Shown piece after piece: positions 5,821 through 13,613 of a DNA stretch of 33,061 nt. Source of the DNA: Paraburkholderia sp. Tr-20389 (GTDB lineage: Bacteria; Pseudomonadota; Gammaproteobacteria; Burkholderiales; Burkholderiaceae). The stretch lies in assembly GCF_017104565.1 (NCBI RefSeq), contig NZ_JAAGPD010000077.1:1-33061 (forward strand). The letters are read 5' to 3'. Each line of letters starts with the position of its first letter. Within the stretch, counting starts at the first letter, position 1. Made by a program: the position numbers and the translations under genes. A model generated the notes under the pieces. The model worked only from the letters and a program-made list of their open reading frames with translations, was not told the origin of the DNA and made no database searches.

Positions 5821-7809
5821 CTAGTCGTTGCCACGCGACTCCGCGCCCGCGCACAGCGAAGGCATCTTGCGATACACCGTGTTGCGCGAGATCCCGAGCG
5901 CCCGCGCAGCCGCTGACACATTGCCGTTGTGCCGCGCGACGGCCGCCGCAATCGCGGACGCCTGCACGTCCTGCAGCCGCGTGCCCTGTAGCGGCAACGG
6001 CGAGCCCGCCGGTGCAGGAGCGCGCGCTGCGCTGCTGCGCAGATCGTCGAAGAAGTCTTCGGGCAGGTGCTCGCGTCTGATTTCGCCGTCGTCGTCGATC
6101 ATCGCGGCCGCCGTGCGCAGCAGATTGCACAGTTGCCGGAAGTTGCCGGGCCACGCGCATTGCTCGAACAGCGTCATCACGTCGTCGGCGACGCTGAGCG
6201 GCGGCGCACCTTCCGTTTCGTCGCACGGCACCAGTTGCAGCATCCGCTCGATCACGGCGGCGAGATCGGTGCGGTCGCGCAGCGGCGGAAGTTTGACGAC
6301 GAGACCGTTCAAACGGTAATACAGGTCCTCGCGGAACCGGTTCTGCACGATCATCTCGCGCAAATTGCGGTGCGTCGCGCAAATGACGGCGATATCGACG
6401 GGAACGGATTTGCTGGAGCCGAGCGGATCGACGACGCGCTCCTGCAGCACGCGCAGCAGACGCACCTGCAACGGATACGGCATGTCGCCGATCTCGTCGA
6501 GAAACAGTGTGCCGCCGTTGGCTTGCAGCAGCTTGCCCACCGCGCCTTTGCGGCGCGCGCCCGTAAAGGCGCCTTCCTCATAGCCGAACAGCTCCGACTC
6601 GATCAGATTTTCCGGTATCGACGCGCAATTGACCGCGATGAACGGTCCCGCGCGGCGCGGCGAATCGTTGTGGATGGCCTGTGCGAGCAGTTCCTTGCCG
6701 GTGCCCGTTTCGCCAGTGATCAGAATCGGAATGTCCTTGCCGATCACCTTGCGCACCTTGGCGATGACGGCGGAAATTTGCGGATCGCCCGTGTTGAGGC
6801 AATCGAGCCGCGATGGCGCAGTGGCGGAAACGGGGGCCTTCGCCGGCTGGGCGCGCGCTGCGGCGGGGCGCGTGCTGACGACTGCGTCGCTGGGCCAAGA
6901 GCCTTCGCTGGCGAGCGTCGTCCGGCGAAACTCGACGCTTGCGCAAACGACCGTGCCATTGTTCAGATCGAGCGTAATGTGATGGCCCTGGCTCGCACGC
7001 AGGCGCTCGATCAGGTGCGGCGTGGTCAGCCCGAACAGCGACGACAGTGTGTGTGCGCGCATCGCGGCAAGCGGCAGCCCGACCTGAAACTGCGCGCTGC
7101 GATTCGCGGACAGAAAGCGGCCGTCGCACGTGAAGGCCATGATGCCTTCCATCAGCGTGCCGAGAAACTCCGGCCGGCCATGAAATGCGATCTGCAGCGT
7201 GTTGCGGAAGGTGTTTGTAAACAGATGGTTTTCGATCATCTGCACGGACATCTTCGCGAGCGCCATCGTGTGTTGATGGTAGCTGCGGTGATCGCCCGTC
7301 ACGTCGAGCACGCCGACCAGATCGCCATACGGATCGAGAATCGGCACGCTGGAGCATGTGAGGAAGCGATTGGCGGCCAGATAGTGTTGATCGCCGTGCA
7401 CGACGGTTGCGGTGCGCTCGGCGATCGCAGTGCCGATTGCGTTCGTGCCTTGCCGCTCTTCGGCCCAGTTGGCGCCTGCCTTGAGCGCGACCTTCTCGGC
7501 GCGCCGCAGAAAATCGTCGTCGCCGATCGAATGAAGAATCAGGCCTTCGGCATCCGTCAGCACGATCATGCTTTGCGTGTTCGCGATCTGCTCGCGCAGC
7601 GTTTCCATCACAGGCGTCGCGTGAGCGCACAGCACGCGGTTCTGTTCGAGCTTCATCCGCAGCTCGCCGTGCGTGAGCACGTCGTAGTCGGGGCACATCG
7701 ACGCACTGAGTCCGAACGTTTCCGACCTCTCGTGCGCTTTCTGGATCGACGGAGTGAGCCAGCCGCTCTCTCGGCCTGTCAGTGATCCGATGGTCTGGGC
7801 TTCGCGCAT
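5821..7809 (-). CDS. Sigma-54-dependent activator, AcoR type (GAF/PAS, AAA+, Fis HTH)
   Basis: This 662-residue enhancer-binding protein uses ATP to open sigma-54 promoters. An N-terminal GAF-like sensor region (about 60-195, with [12 protein letters not shown] and FLTCSSVPI) is typical of AcoR-type regulators of alcohol and acetoin metabolism. A PAS-like region follows at about 205-300. The AAA+ domain has Walker A GETGTGKE (366-373), the sigma-54 contact loop GAFTGA (413-418) and Walker B LFLDEIGD (435-442). A Fis helix-turn-helix occupies 612-650. I chose the ATG at 7809 for its GGAGGAGACA site; an in-frame start further upstream lacks one. Three -24/-12 promoters lie in the next 3.2 kb and the gene directly precedes pqqA, so control of the quinoprotein genes is the natural inference. 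The signal is unknown. Confidence 0.93.
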   Translation of the reverse strand: MREAQTIGSLTGRESGWLTPSIQKAHERSETFGLSASMCPDYDVLTHGELRMKLEQNRVLCAHATPVMETLREQIANTQSMIVLTDAEGLILHSIGDDDFLRRAEKVALKAGANWAEERQGTNAIGTAIAERTATVVHGDQHYLAANRFLTCSSVPILDPYGDLVGVLDVTGDHRSYHQHTMALAKMSVQMIENHLFTNTFRNTLQIAFHGRPEFLGTLMEGIMAFTCDGRFLSANRSAQFQVGLPLAAMRAHTLSSLFGLTTPHLIERLRASQGHHITLDLNNGTVVCASVEFRRTTLASEGSWPSDAVVSTRPAAARAQPAKAPVSATAPSRLDCLNTGDPQISAVIAKVRKVIGKDIPILITGETGTGKELLAQAIHNDSPRRAGPFIAVNCASIPENLIESELFGYEEGAFTGARRKGAVGKLLQANGGTLFLDEIGDMPYPLQVRLLRVLQERVVDPLGSSKSVPVDIAVICATHRNLREMIVQNRFREDLYYRLNGLVVKLPPLRDRTDLAAVIERMLQLVPCDETEGAPPLSVADDVMTLFEQCAWPGNFRQLCNLLRTAAAMIDDDGEIRREHLPEDFFDDLRSSAARAPAPAGSPLPLQGTRLQDVQASAIAAAVARHNGNVSAAARALGISRNTVYRKMPSLCAGAESRGND

Positions 7810-7945
7810 TGTCTCCTCCGGTATCGTGCCGGTCGTGTTGCCGGCATCGTGGAGTGAGTTCAAAAGCAAGACCCGCGCCATTGGTCTGCCTGTTAGCTAC
7901 ACGAAAGGATGCGTGGCGGCAGGCACATTCGGCGAGAATCGACAC

Positions 7946-8869
7946 ATGAGCACGCGCGACACTGCACATCGAACGATCACCTGCGACGGTCACACGGTTG
8001 CCTATACCGTGCATGGCGCGCCTGACGGCGAGCCCGTCGTCGTCTTGCATGGCGGACCCGGAAGCGGCAGCAACTCAGGCGCGTTACGTCTCTTCGATCT
8101 CGCTCGCTTTCGTGTGGTGATGGTGGATCAACGCGGCACGGGTGCATCGACGCCGCGTGGAAGCGTTCGCCATAACGACACACGCCATCTGATCCGCGAT
8201 CTCGAAGCGATACGTGCGCAACTGGGCATTGCGCGTTGGGGCGTGGTCGGCGGCTCGTGGGGCGCGGCGCTCGCGCTTGCTTATGTGGGAACGCATCACG
8301 CGTCGGTGAGCGGTGTGGTGTTGCGCGGCCTCTTTCTCACGACGCAGCGTGAAGTGCGGCGCCTGTTCGTGACGTCGCGCTCGCGTGCGCCGAATGCGTG
8401 GCACGAGCTGATGCAGGCGACACGATGCGAGCGAGCATCGTCTCTGCCATTTGCCTGCATGCGGTCGATGCGGACGCGAACGCATCCACGCGCCGATGCT
8501 GTCGCTGCTGCATGGCGTGCCTACGAGAACGCGATATTGACGCAGTCATCGTCGCGTTCAAGGCCGAATCGCCGCGCCGACGCGCCGACAGCGAAGTACC
8601 GTATTCAGGCTCACTATCTGATGCACGATTGCTGGCTCGGCGAGCGGCGCTTGATGACGCTCGCGAAGCGCGCCGCCGCAGCGGGTGTCGCGATACATGC
8701 GCTACATGGCGCACGCGATCCCGTGTGTCCGCCCGACAATCTGCATCGGTTGATGCGCGCGGTGCCTGCCGTGCAGGGCAGATTCGTCGATGCGGGGCAT
8801 CTGGCGTCGGAGCCTCGTCTTGCGGAAGCCCTTGTCGACGCCATCGCGGCAGCGTTCCTCGCCCGGTAA
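7946..8869 (+). CDS. Proline iminopeptidase-like alpha/beta hydrolase (S33)
   Basis: The 307-residue protein has the hallmarks of prolyl aminopeptidases, which release N-terminal proline from peptides in the cytoplasm. The oxyanion motif HGGPGSG is at 35-41 and DQRGTGAS at 61-68. The nucleophile is Ser104 in GGSWGA. The triad is completed by Asp258 (ARDPV) and His285 (AGHLAS). There is no signal peptide. The gene is transcribed away from the sigma-54 activator with 136 bp between starts, and ends 10 bp from the convergent RHH gene. The ATG at 7946 has a weak GGCGAGA site. Related S33 hydrolases act on esters or amides, so substrate identity is moderate. Confidence 0.85.
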   Translation: MSTRDTAHRTITCDGHTVAYTVHGAPDGEPVVVLHGGPGSGSNSGALRLFDLARFRVVMVDQRGTGASTPRGSVRHNDTRHLIRDLEAIRAQLGIARWGVVGGSWGAALALAYVGTHHASVSGVVLRGLFLTTQREVRRLFVTSRSRAPNAWHELMQATRCERASSLPFACMRSMRTRTHPRADAVAAAWRAYENAILTQSSSRSRPNRRADAPTAKYRIQAHYLMHDCWLGERRLMTLAKRAAAAGVAIHALHGARDPVCPPDNLHRLMRAVPAVQGRFVDAGHLASEPRLAEALVDAIAAAFLAR

Positions 8870-8879
8870 AGTGACGACG

Positions 8880-9155
8880 CTAACTGTCCTGATCGGCGAA
8901 CAGATCGCTGAACAGATCCGGCGTGACATCGCGCTCCGCTTCCTTCGCGGGCAACGTGCCGTCACGGACCTGCGCGAGCACGGCGGGCGGCAGCCATGCT
9001 TCTTCCATCGCGGCCATGCCGTTTTCGATCAACTGCTGCAGGAAGAACGATTGACGGCGCCCGGTGGCGTCTGCCAATAGCCTCAACCTGCGCTCGATCG
9101 CGGGATCCACCCGCACTGCGACTACCTTCAGCTTGTTTTCGGCGGTTCTTTTCAC
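8880..9155 (-). CDS. Ribbon-helix-helix protein, antitoxin-like, no toxin beside it
   Basis: This 91-residue protein has an N-terminal RHH (CopG/Arc-like) DNA-binding segment, about residues 10-52: VVAVRVDPAIERRLRLLAD, then a helix ending NGMAAMEE. The acidic C-terminus (VTPDLFSDLFADQDS) resembles a toxin-binding tail. The start is a GTG at 9155 with a well-placed AGGAG six bases upstream. A typical antitoxin overlaps or adjoins a ParE/RelE toxin gene. Here the next gene downstream is convergent and the upstream neighbour encodes a secreted PXPV protein, so no toxin partner is visible. It may be a solitary regulator. Confidence 0.75.
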   Translation of the reverse strand: MKRTAENKLKVVAVRVDPAIERRLRLLADATGRRQSFFLQQLIENGMAAMEEAWLPPAVLAQVRDGTLPAKEAERDVTPDLFSDLFADQDS

Positions 9156-9342
9156 CGCATGCTCCTGTCGATAATACTTTGCGCGGTGCTTCTACCACGG
9201 AGCTCGGCAGGATTGCAATGGTTTCTTTGCAGGGCGGTGCGATTTGCGGAGAGGTTCGGAGCGATCAGGTCCTGAAGGAATGCAGATTATCCGCGTGTGT
9301 TTGTCGCTGATCGCCGCCGAAGCTCATCCGTTGACGGCGGAT

Positions 9343-9621
9343 TCAATCGTCGTCGTCATCGTGATGATGATGCCAGCCGCGATGACGGCCATGATCGTGC
9401 CATTCGCGCGGGTCGCGATAGCCGTAGCCATCGCCGTAATAGACGGGTGCAGGTGCATAGACGGCGGGCGGCGGAGGCGCGTACACGACAGCGGGCGCCG
9501 GCTCGACATAGACGGGCGCGGGCAAGCCAAAGGTCACGCCGACATCGACGTGCGCGGATGCCGCCGTCGATGCGCCGGCGGCGACCAGACCTGCTGCGCA
9601 AATGAGTGTGAGGCGTTTCAA
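9343..9621 (-). CDS. Secreted PXPV-repeat protein with His/Asp-rich tail
   Basis: The 92-residue product begins at a TTG (9621) with GGAG seven bases upstream. An ATG further upstream would put a long hydrophilic leader before the signal peptide. Residues 1-28 form a signal peptide ending ASA. The mature part has Pro-x-Pro-Val units (PAPVYVEPAPAVVY, PAPVYY), and the last 20 residues are His/Asp-rich, ending HHHHDDDDD. The family is common in Burkholderiaceae and has no known function. The tail could bind divalent metals, but this is only inferred from composition. Confidence 0.75.
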   Translation of the reverse strand: MKRLTLICAAGLVAAGASTAASAHVDVGVTFGLPAPVYVEPAPAVVYAPPPPAVYAPAPVYYGDGYGYRDPREWHDHGRHRGWHHHHDDDDD

Positions 9622-9739
9622 CGTAGGTCTCCGTTCGGGGCGTGTGCAGATAAAGGCCATTCGATGGCGAATGTCGGGCATTGTAGGAACGCAGTCGTTC
9701 TCATGTTGCATCCGTCATGTTGCGTCTGTAACGGGTAGT

Positions 9740-9766
9740 AACCGCCTGCCACATGCAGGCGGTTTC
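9740..9766 (-). terminator. Hairpin after the glycine-zipper gene
   Basis: AACCGCCTGC and GCAGGCGGTT are perfect 10-bp arms around a five-base loop, 12 bp beyond the stop of the minus-strand gene at 9777. The U-run is only two bases, so termination may be partial or assisted. Confidence 0.6.
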
Positions 9767-9776
9767 ATGCTTGCGA

Positions 9777-10508
9777 TCACGAAGCCGTGAGCGTGTCGCC
9801 GGATACGTGCACGCGCTGTCCGATCTGCACCTGCGGCTGTGTCGCGTAGGTGAAGTTGCGATAGCTGCCGTCCTGCATGCGAACCTGCACCTGATAGCTC
9901 GTCTGCTTGCGTACCGCGTGTTCGATGCCGTTGCCCGCGAGACCGCCGCCCACTGCGCCTGCGATGGTGGTGAGGATGCGTCCGTGTCCGCCGCCGAACT
10001 GATTGCCGATCAAACCACCCGCGACCGCGCCGCCGACTGCGCCGAGTCCCGTGGTCGGCTCCGACGTTTGCACAGGGTTGATCGAGACGACTTCACCCGC
10101 ATAGGGATCGGCGGCAACCTGGCGTGTGCCCGCCGATTGCGTGTCACTGCCGTTCGCGTATTGCGGTGCGGGCGCGGCGTGCGGCTTGTATGCGTGATGT
10201 ACCGGCCGCGGCGCAGCGGGTGCCGTTTGCTGTACGACGGGTTGCGCGTTGCTGGTTTGTTGGACCGTGCCCGTTTGCTGGGCCGTGGTAGTTGCTGGCT
10301 CGACGGCCGCGAGCGGCGCGCTGGCGGCCTGCACGGCGACGGGCGCGGTCTGCGCAGCGGGCGGCTGCACTGCATGCGACACAGGCAAGATGCCTGTGAT
10401 CGCGGCGACACCCGTGACGCTGGCGAGGATCACGGACACCGCCGCACCCGCGATCAAGGGATGGATACGGCTACGTTGCGGCATGCTGTTCGTGACATTG
10501 GTATTCAT
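9777..10508 (-). CDS. Glycine-zipper 2TM domain membrane protein
   Basis: This 243-residue envelope protein has one N-terminal hydrophobic segment (about 16-40). An Ala/Gln/Pro-rich linker (45-145) follows. A glycine-zipper hairpin occupies about 154-195 (GAVGGAVAGGLIG, then AGAVGGGLAGNGIE), followed by a SlyB/PcpB-like C-terminal domain with YQVQVRMQDGSYRNFTY. Family members sit in the outer membrane or periplasm and are often linked to envelope stress. This one lacks a lipobox and appears anchored by its N-terminal helix. The ATG at 10508 has GGAG upstream. The gene appears to be a single transcription unit ending in the hairpin at 9740-9766. Confidence 0.85.
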   Translation of the reverse strand: MNTNVTNSMPQRSRIHPLIAGAAVSVILASVTGVAAITGILPVSHAVQPPAAQTAPVAVQAASAPLAAVEPATTTAQQTGTVQQTSNAQPVVQQTAPAAPRPVHHAYKPHAAPAPQYANGSDTQSAGTRQVAADPYAGEVVSINPVQTSEPTTGLGAVGGAVAGGLIGNQFGGGHGRILTTIAGAVGGGLAGNGIEHAVRKQTSYQVQVRMQDGSYRNFTYATQPQVQIGQRVHVSGDTLTAS

Positions 10509-10633
10509 GGCGGGCTCCACGGTGTGTGTGCCTGCAATAACGCCGCTCGAATGACGGCGGTGCACGCGCCGCCGCAACGGCTTTGTAAGCAGTTGTAGCG
10601 CGTGCCGGACGCCGCGTATCGCGCTTTATGTGC

Positions 10634-10978
10634 TCAGCAAAAGCGCTGCGCGAGATCGTAGATCAACAGAAAGACACAACCTGTATCGCTTCGGAAGCCG
10701 TTTTCCACTGTTCCCGCTTCTGCGATGCCTACCCAACCGGGCAACAGACGCTGCCCGTTCTGCACGGCCTCGCCCTCGAGCATGTAGATGAACTCGGGTC
10801 CCGTGTGCAGATGGTTGGGGAACACCGTCCCCGGTTCGAAACGCACGAGTTGCATCGCGCGTCCGTTGGCCTTGCCGAGATTCTTGATCTGCACGCCGCT
10901 CGCACAGGCCGATGGTGTCCAGGGGAGCGCCTGCGCATCGGCGGATGAAAAGCGCGGTGCGGCCGGTTGCGGGTTCAT
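10634..10978 (-). CDS. ChrR-like cupin domain protein
   Basis: The 114-residue protein is a single cupin barrel of the ChrR C-terminal type. The metal-binding motif is present (His56, His58, Glu62 in NHLHTGPEF), preceded by LVRFEPGTVFP and followed by YMLEGEA. In ChrR this domain is part of an anti-sigma factor that senses singlet oxygen. Here the N-terminal zinc anti-sigma domain is absent, so the protein is more likely a stand-alone metal-binding enzyme or sensor. The ATG at 10978 has CAGGAGA upstream. It is divergent from the DUF4096 protein gene, with 128 bp between starts. Confidence 0.8.
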   Translation of the reverse strand: MNPQPAAPRFSSADAQALPWTPSACASGVQIKNLGKANGRAMQLVRFEPGTVFPNHLHTGPEFIYMLEGEAVQNGQRLLPGWVGIAEAGTVENGFRSDTGCVFLLIYDLAQRFC

Positions 10979-11106
10979 CTCGTCTCCTGTTCGTTTGTGC
11001 GCCGTCGCGGCGAGCCCGGCCAGGGATTTCCTGACACGAGATTCAGCCGGCTCCCCTTCGAGGCCGATCCGAATCCTGACTGCATCAAAGATTACGTCGT
11101 GGGTCA

Positions 11107-11949
11107 ATGGTTACCGTAGCCGATGTGCGTAGCAAGCTGGAGGAGGGGATGCAGTTCGAAGAACTTTCCAACGAAGAGTGGTCGCTGGTTGCGCCGGCGC
11201 TTTGTGCACCGCCGCCTGCCGGCATGATGAAGCGCGGCCGTCCGCGCATCCGGCCGCGCGTGCTTGCCAACGCGGTGTTGTGGGTGTTGACCACAGGTGA
11301 GTCGTGGGCAAGGCTGCCCGCGCACTATCCATCGCAGCCTACGTGCCGATGCCGCTTCGAAGAGTGGCGGCACGACGGCAAGCTCGCCGAGATGATCCGC
11401 ATCCTCAGCGACAGGGGACGCTGCTTTTCATACGTCCCCGATGTGCCGAACGCAATCCCAAAGGCGAGGCCGAAGCGCGACACCCACGTGAATGACGAGC
11501 GCGGCCTGCCTCGCGTGGTCTGGCGAAGTCAGGCTTCCTGGCAGACGCCTGCGGCCGATACAGGCCGTCGCTTCGCCTCAGTTGCACCAGCCGTTCCAAT
11601 CGCGCCAGCTGAGCCGGAACCTGCCGTGATCGAAGAGCCCGTCCGCGGGCCTCAACGCGACACGTCGAATCGGGCGTTCTGGATGGGACTCGCGGCGAAG
11701 GGTTCGCGCGTGACCGACGACAGAGGCTACGTCGTATACGTCGCAGCCGATCCCGTACCCGACGCGATGTTTCGCGGCTGGACGGAGATCACGCGGGAAG
11801 GCCGGCGCGTCGCGCGATCCGGCCTCGTGGGTCCGAAGTTCGGTGCGCCGGAGGCAGCCATGCAATGGGCGCTCACATGGGCGCGTCGCTGGATCGAGCA
11901 GCACGGCGTGCGCTTCGAATTCGAATTGCTCCACAGGGCGGCGGATTGA
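11107..11949 (+). CDS. DUF4096 (transposase-derived) domain fused to an unknown C-terminal domain
   Basis: The 280-residue protein begins with the DNA-binding N-terminal region of IS5-type transposases. Residues of about 15-105 contain FEELSNEEWSLVAP, KRGRPRIRPRVLANAVLWVL and CRFEEWRHDGKLAEM. The DDE catalytic domain is absent. Instead there is a Pro-rich linker and a second domain (about 190-275: YVVYVAADP, FRGWTEITREGRRVARSG, AMQWALTWARRWIEQHG) that I do not recognise. No terminal inverted repeats or target duplications flank it, so it looks like a domesticated regulator or DNA-binding protein. The first ATG (11107) has no ribosome site. An in-frame ATG at 11149 follows GGAGG by five bases and may be the true start. 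Confidence 0.75.
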   Translation: MVTVADVRSKLEEGMQFEELSNEEWSLVAPALCAPPPAGMMKRGRPRIRPRVLANAVLWVLTTGESWARLPAHYPSQPTCRCRFEEWRHDGKLAEMIRILSDRGRCFSYVPDVPNAIPKARPKRDTHVNDERGLPRVVWRSQASWQTPAADTGRRFASVAPAVPIAPAEPEPAVIEEPVRGPQRDTSNRAFWMGLAAKGSRVTDDRGYVVYVAADPVPDAMFRGWTEITREGRRVARSGLVGPKFGAPEAAMQWALTWARRWIEQHGVRFEFELLHRAAD

Positions 11950-12136
11950 TGCACGCAGCCTTTGCGCGTGATCCAGAACGCATTTCGCACCAGTTTCGAG
12001 CGGTTTATGACGTTTCCTGAAACTATGAGTTGGTCGATCGGGTGTTTATCCGCAAGGCCGACACTCCTAAACTGTTTTCAACGCAACGAACAAAACAGTT
12101 CGAAGCATCCGAAAACAAATCCTGGAGGTAATGATC

Positions 12137-12457
12137 ATGAAATCGCTCATCAAGGCTGTCGCAGTTGCTGCTGTCCTCGCTGTTCCCGTCATGTCATTCG
12201 CGCAATCCAGCCAGCCGGTGACCCGTGCTCAAGTCCGCGCCGAGCTGGTGCAACTGGAAAAAGCAGGCTACGTCCCGTCGAATAGCAACGATACGCAATA
12301 CCCGGCCAACATCCAGGCCGCGCAAGCGAAGGTCGATGCTGCCAACGGAATCGCGAATAGCGGTGTCGGCGGTGTGGCGGATGGCTCGTCGCAAGGTGGC
12401 CAACGTGCTTCGTTTTCTGCCAGCTCGTACTCGGCACCCGTCTTCGAACATCACTGA
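12137..12457 (+). CDS. DUF4148 domain-containing secreted protein
   Basis: The 106-residue product has a signal peptide (1-22, ending SFA) and the DUF4148 core VTRAQVRAELVQLEKAGYVPS, then YPANIQAAQAKV. The family is abundant in Burkholderiaceae, is periplasmic or secreted, and has no known biochemical role. I chose the second ATG (12137), because GGAGG lies eight bases upstream of it but only two before the first ATG at 12131. The gene ends before a large hairpin shared with the convergent PAP2 gene. Confidence 0.88.
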   Translation: MKSLIKAVAVAAVLAVPVMSFAQSSQPVTRAQVRAELVQLEKAGYVPSNSNDTQYPANIQAAQAKVDAANGIANSGVGGVADGSSQGGQRASFSASSYSAPVFEHH

Positions 12458-12503
12458 TGCATCGGGCGCCGGCGATTACGCCAGCGCAGCAGATGGATCG
12501 TAA

Positions 12504-12548
12504 AGACCGCGACATGCGCCGTCATTCGACGGAACGCAGTCGCGGTCT
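12504..12548. terminator. Large nested hairpin between convergent DUF4148 and PAP2 genes
   Basis: Outer arms AGACCGCGAC/GTCGCGGTCT (10 bp) enclose TGCG/CGCA and CCGTC/GACGG around an ATTC loop. In all 19 bp are paired with only single- or two-base bulges. It is flanked by short A and T stretches, so it can act in both directions. It lies 46 bp after the DUF4148 gene and 24 bp after the PAP2 gene. Confidence 0.75.
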
Positions 12549-12572
12549 GTTCTTTCGGGCGCGAGGTTTTGG

Positions 12573-13175
12573 CTATGTGCGCATCCATCCGCGCGCAATC
12601 GGCCACGACAGCAGCTTGCGATACACGAGGATCGTCACATCTGTCACTGCGCTTCCCGCGAGCGACCAGAGCGGCTTCACGAGGATATACGCGACGCATG
12701 CAATCAGAACGGCGCCCGCCATATCGAACGGAAAGTGCACGCCGATGAACACGCGTGCCCACGCAACCGCGAGTCCGGCAACGAGCGTGAGCAAACCGGC
12801 CCAACGCATGCGCGCCAGCAGCAAGGTCAACGCGATGCACGCGAAGACCGTACCGTGATCGCTGGGAAACGACGAATCGGGCGCGTGCTCGATGAACGTA
12901 TGACCCAGCCCGATCATGAACGGCCGTGGATGCATCCATGCAAGGCCGATGATCTGATTGAACCCAAGCGCAAGCAGCGTGACGCAACACGCGTGCAACG
13001 CGGCTACGCGGCTGTCCCGGTTGCCGGATAGCCAGAGCACCGCGAGCACGAGCGGAACGAGATAGATCACATAGTCGGCGATACCTGACGCGACGCCGAT
13101 TTGCCAGCGAGGCGTCGAGGTCGTCGCGTTGATCGTGAGGAAGAGTGCCTGGTTGAACGCTTCGAGTGAATTCAT
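12573..13175 (-). CDS. PAP2-family membrane phosphatase (undecaprenyl-diphosphatase-like)
   Basis: This 200-residue inner-membrane protein carries the PAP2 catalytic signature: HPRP at 82-85, PSDHG at 104-108 and R141-x5-H147-x3-D151 in RVFIGVHFPFD. There are about five hydrophobic helices, and the active site should face the periplasm. The arrangement and length resemble BcrC/YbjG enzymes, which recycle the cell-wall carrier lipid by dephosphorylating undecaprenyl pyrophosphate. The lysine expected seven residues before the motif-1 arginine is replaced by glycine. Other lipid phosphates remain possible substrates. The ATG at 13175 has no strong ribosome site. Confidence 0.85.
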   Translation of the reverse strand: MNSLEAFNQALFLTINATTSTPRWQIGVASGIADYVIYLVPLVLAVLWLSGNRDSRVAALHACCVTLLALGFNQIIGLAWMHPRPFMIGLGHTFIEHAPDSSFPSDHGTVFACIALTLLLARMRWAGLLTLVAGLAVAWARVFIGVHFPFDMAGAVLIACVAYILVKPLWSLAGSAVTDVTILVYRKLLSWPIARGWMRT

Positions 13176-13262
13176 GCGGTGATCGTGCGGGCATCAAGCC
13201 CTGTAGAAAGCGGTCATCACGATCGTACCGGTAGAACCTTATGTCACGCTTAGGGTGTCCGC

Positions 13263-13613
13263 TCAGGCAGGAGAACCGCTGTCTTTCAACGTGATGACAA
13301 TGCCGTCTTCGACCTGACGCAGCGGGAACGTCGTCAGGCACAGCGCGCGGCTGGCCGGCGAGCAGCCGGTCAGCAGATCGAACGGGAGGCCGTGCGCGGG
13401 ACAACGCAGCACGCTCCCTTCGAGGCGACCAGTCAATAGCGACGCACCGTTATGCGGACAGGCGTCGTCGATGGCGCGCAATTCTCCGTCGATGTTGAAC
13501 AGCGCGATGCATCGGCCCTCGACGAATACGATTTTCCGTTGACCGGGCGCGAGTTCGTCGGCCCGGCAGACACGATGTTCGAGTGTCGTTTCCATTTCGA
13601 TCGGCATGTCCAT
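13263..13613 (-). CDS. Rieske [2Fe-2S] ferredoxin-like protein
   Basis: The 116-residue protein is a single Rieske domain. The cluster ligands are in CPHNG and CPAHGLPFD, giving the C-x-H ... C-x-x-H pattern. Such small proteins pass electrons to oxygenases or act as the small subunit of a nitrite reductase or dioxygenase system. The ATG at 13613 overlaps the stop of the preceding hydrolase gene (TGATG), indicating translational coupling; two in-frame ATGs downstream are possible alternatives. It is the last gene of the minus-strand operon that begins at 19632. No Rieske oxygenase large subunit is visible in the window, so its electron acceptor is unknown. Confidence 0.85.
   Translation of the reverse strand: MDMPIEMETTLEHRVCRADELAPGQRKIVFVEGRCIALFNIDGELRAIDDACPHNGASLLTGRLEGSVLRCPAHGLPFDLLTGCSPASRALCLTTFPLRQVEDGIVITLKDSGSPA

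Noticed and set aside
11107-11949. Considered as an active insertion sequence transposase
   Set aside because: The DDE catalytic domain is missing, and I find no terminal inverted repeats or target duplications around the gene.
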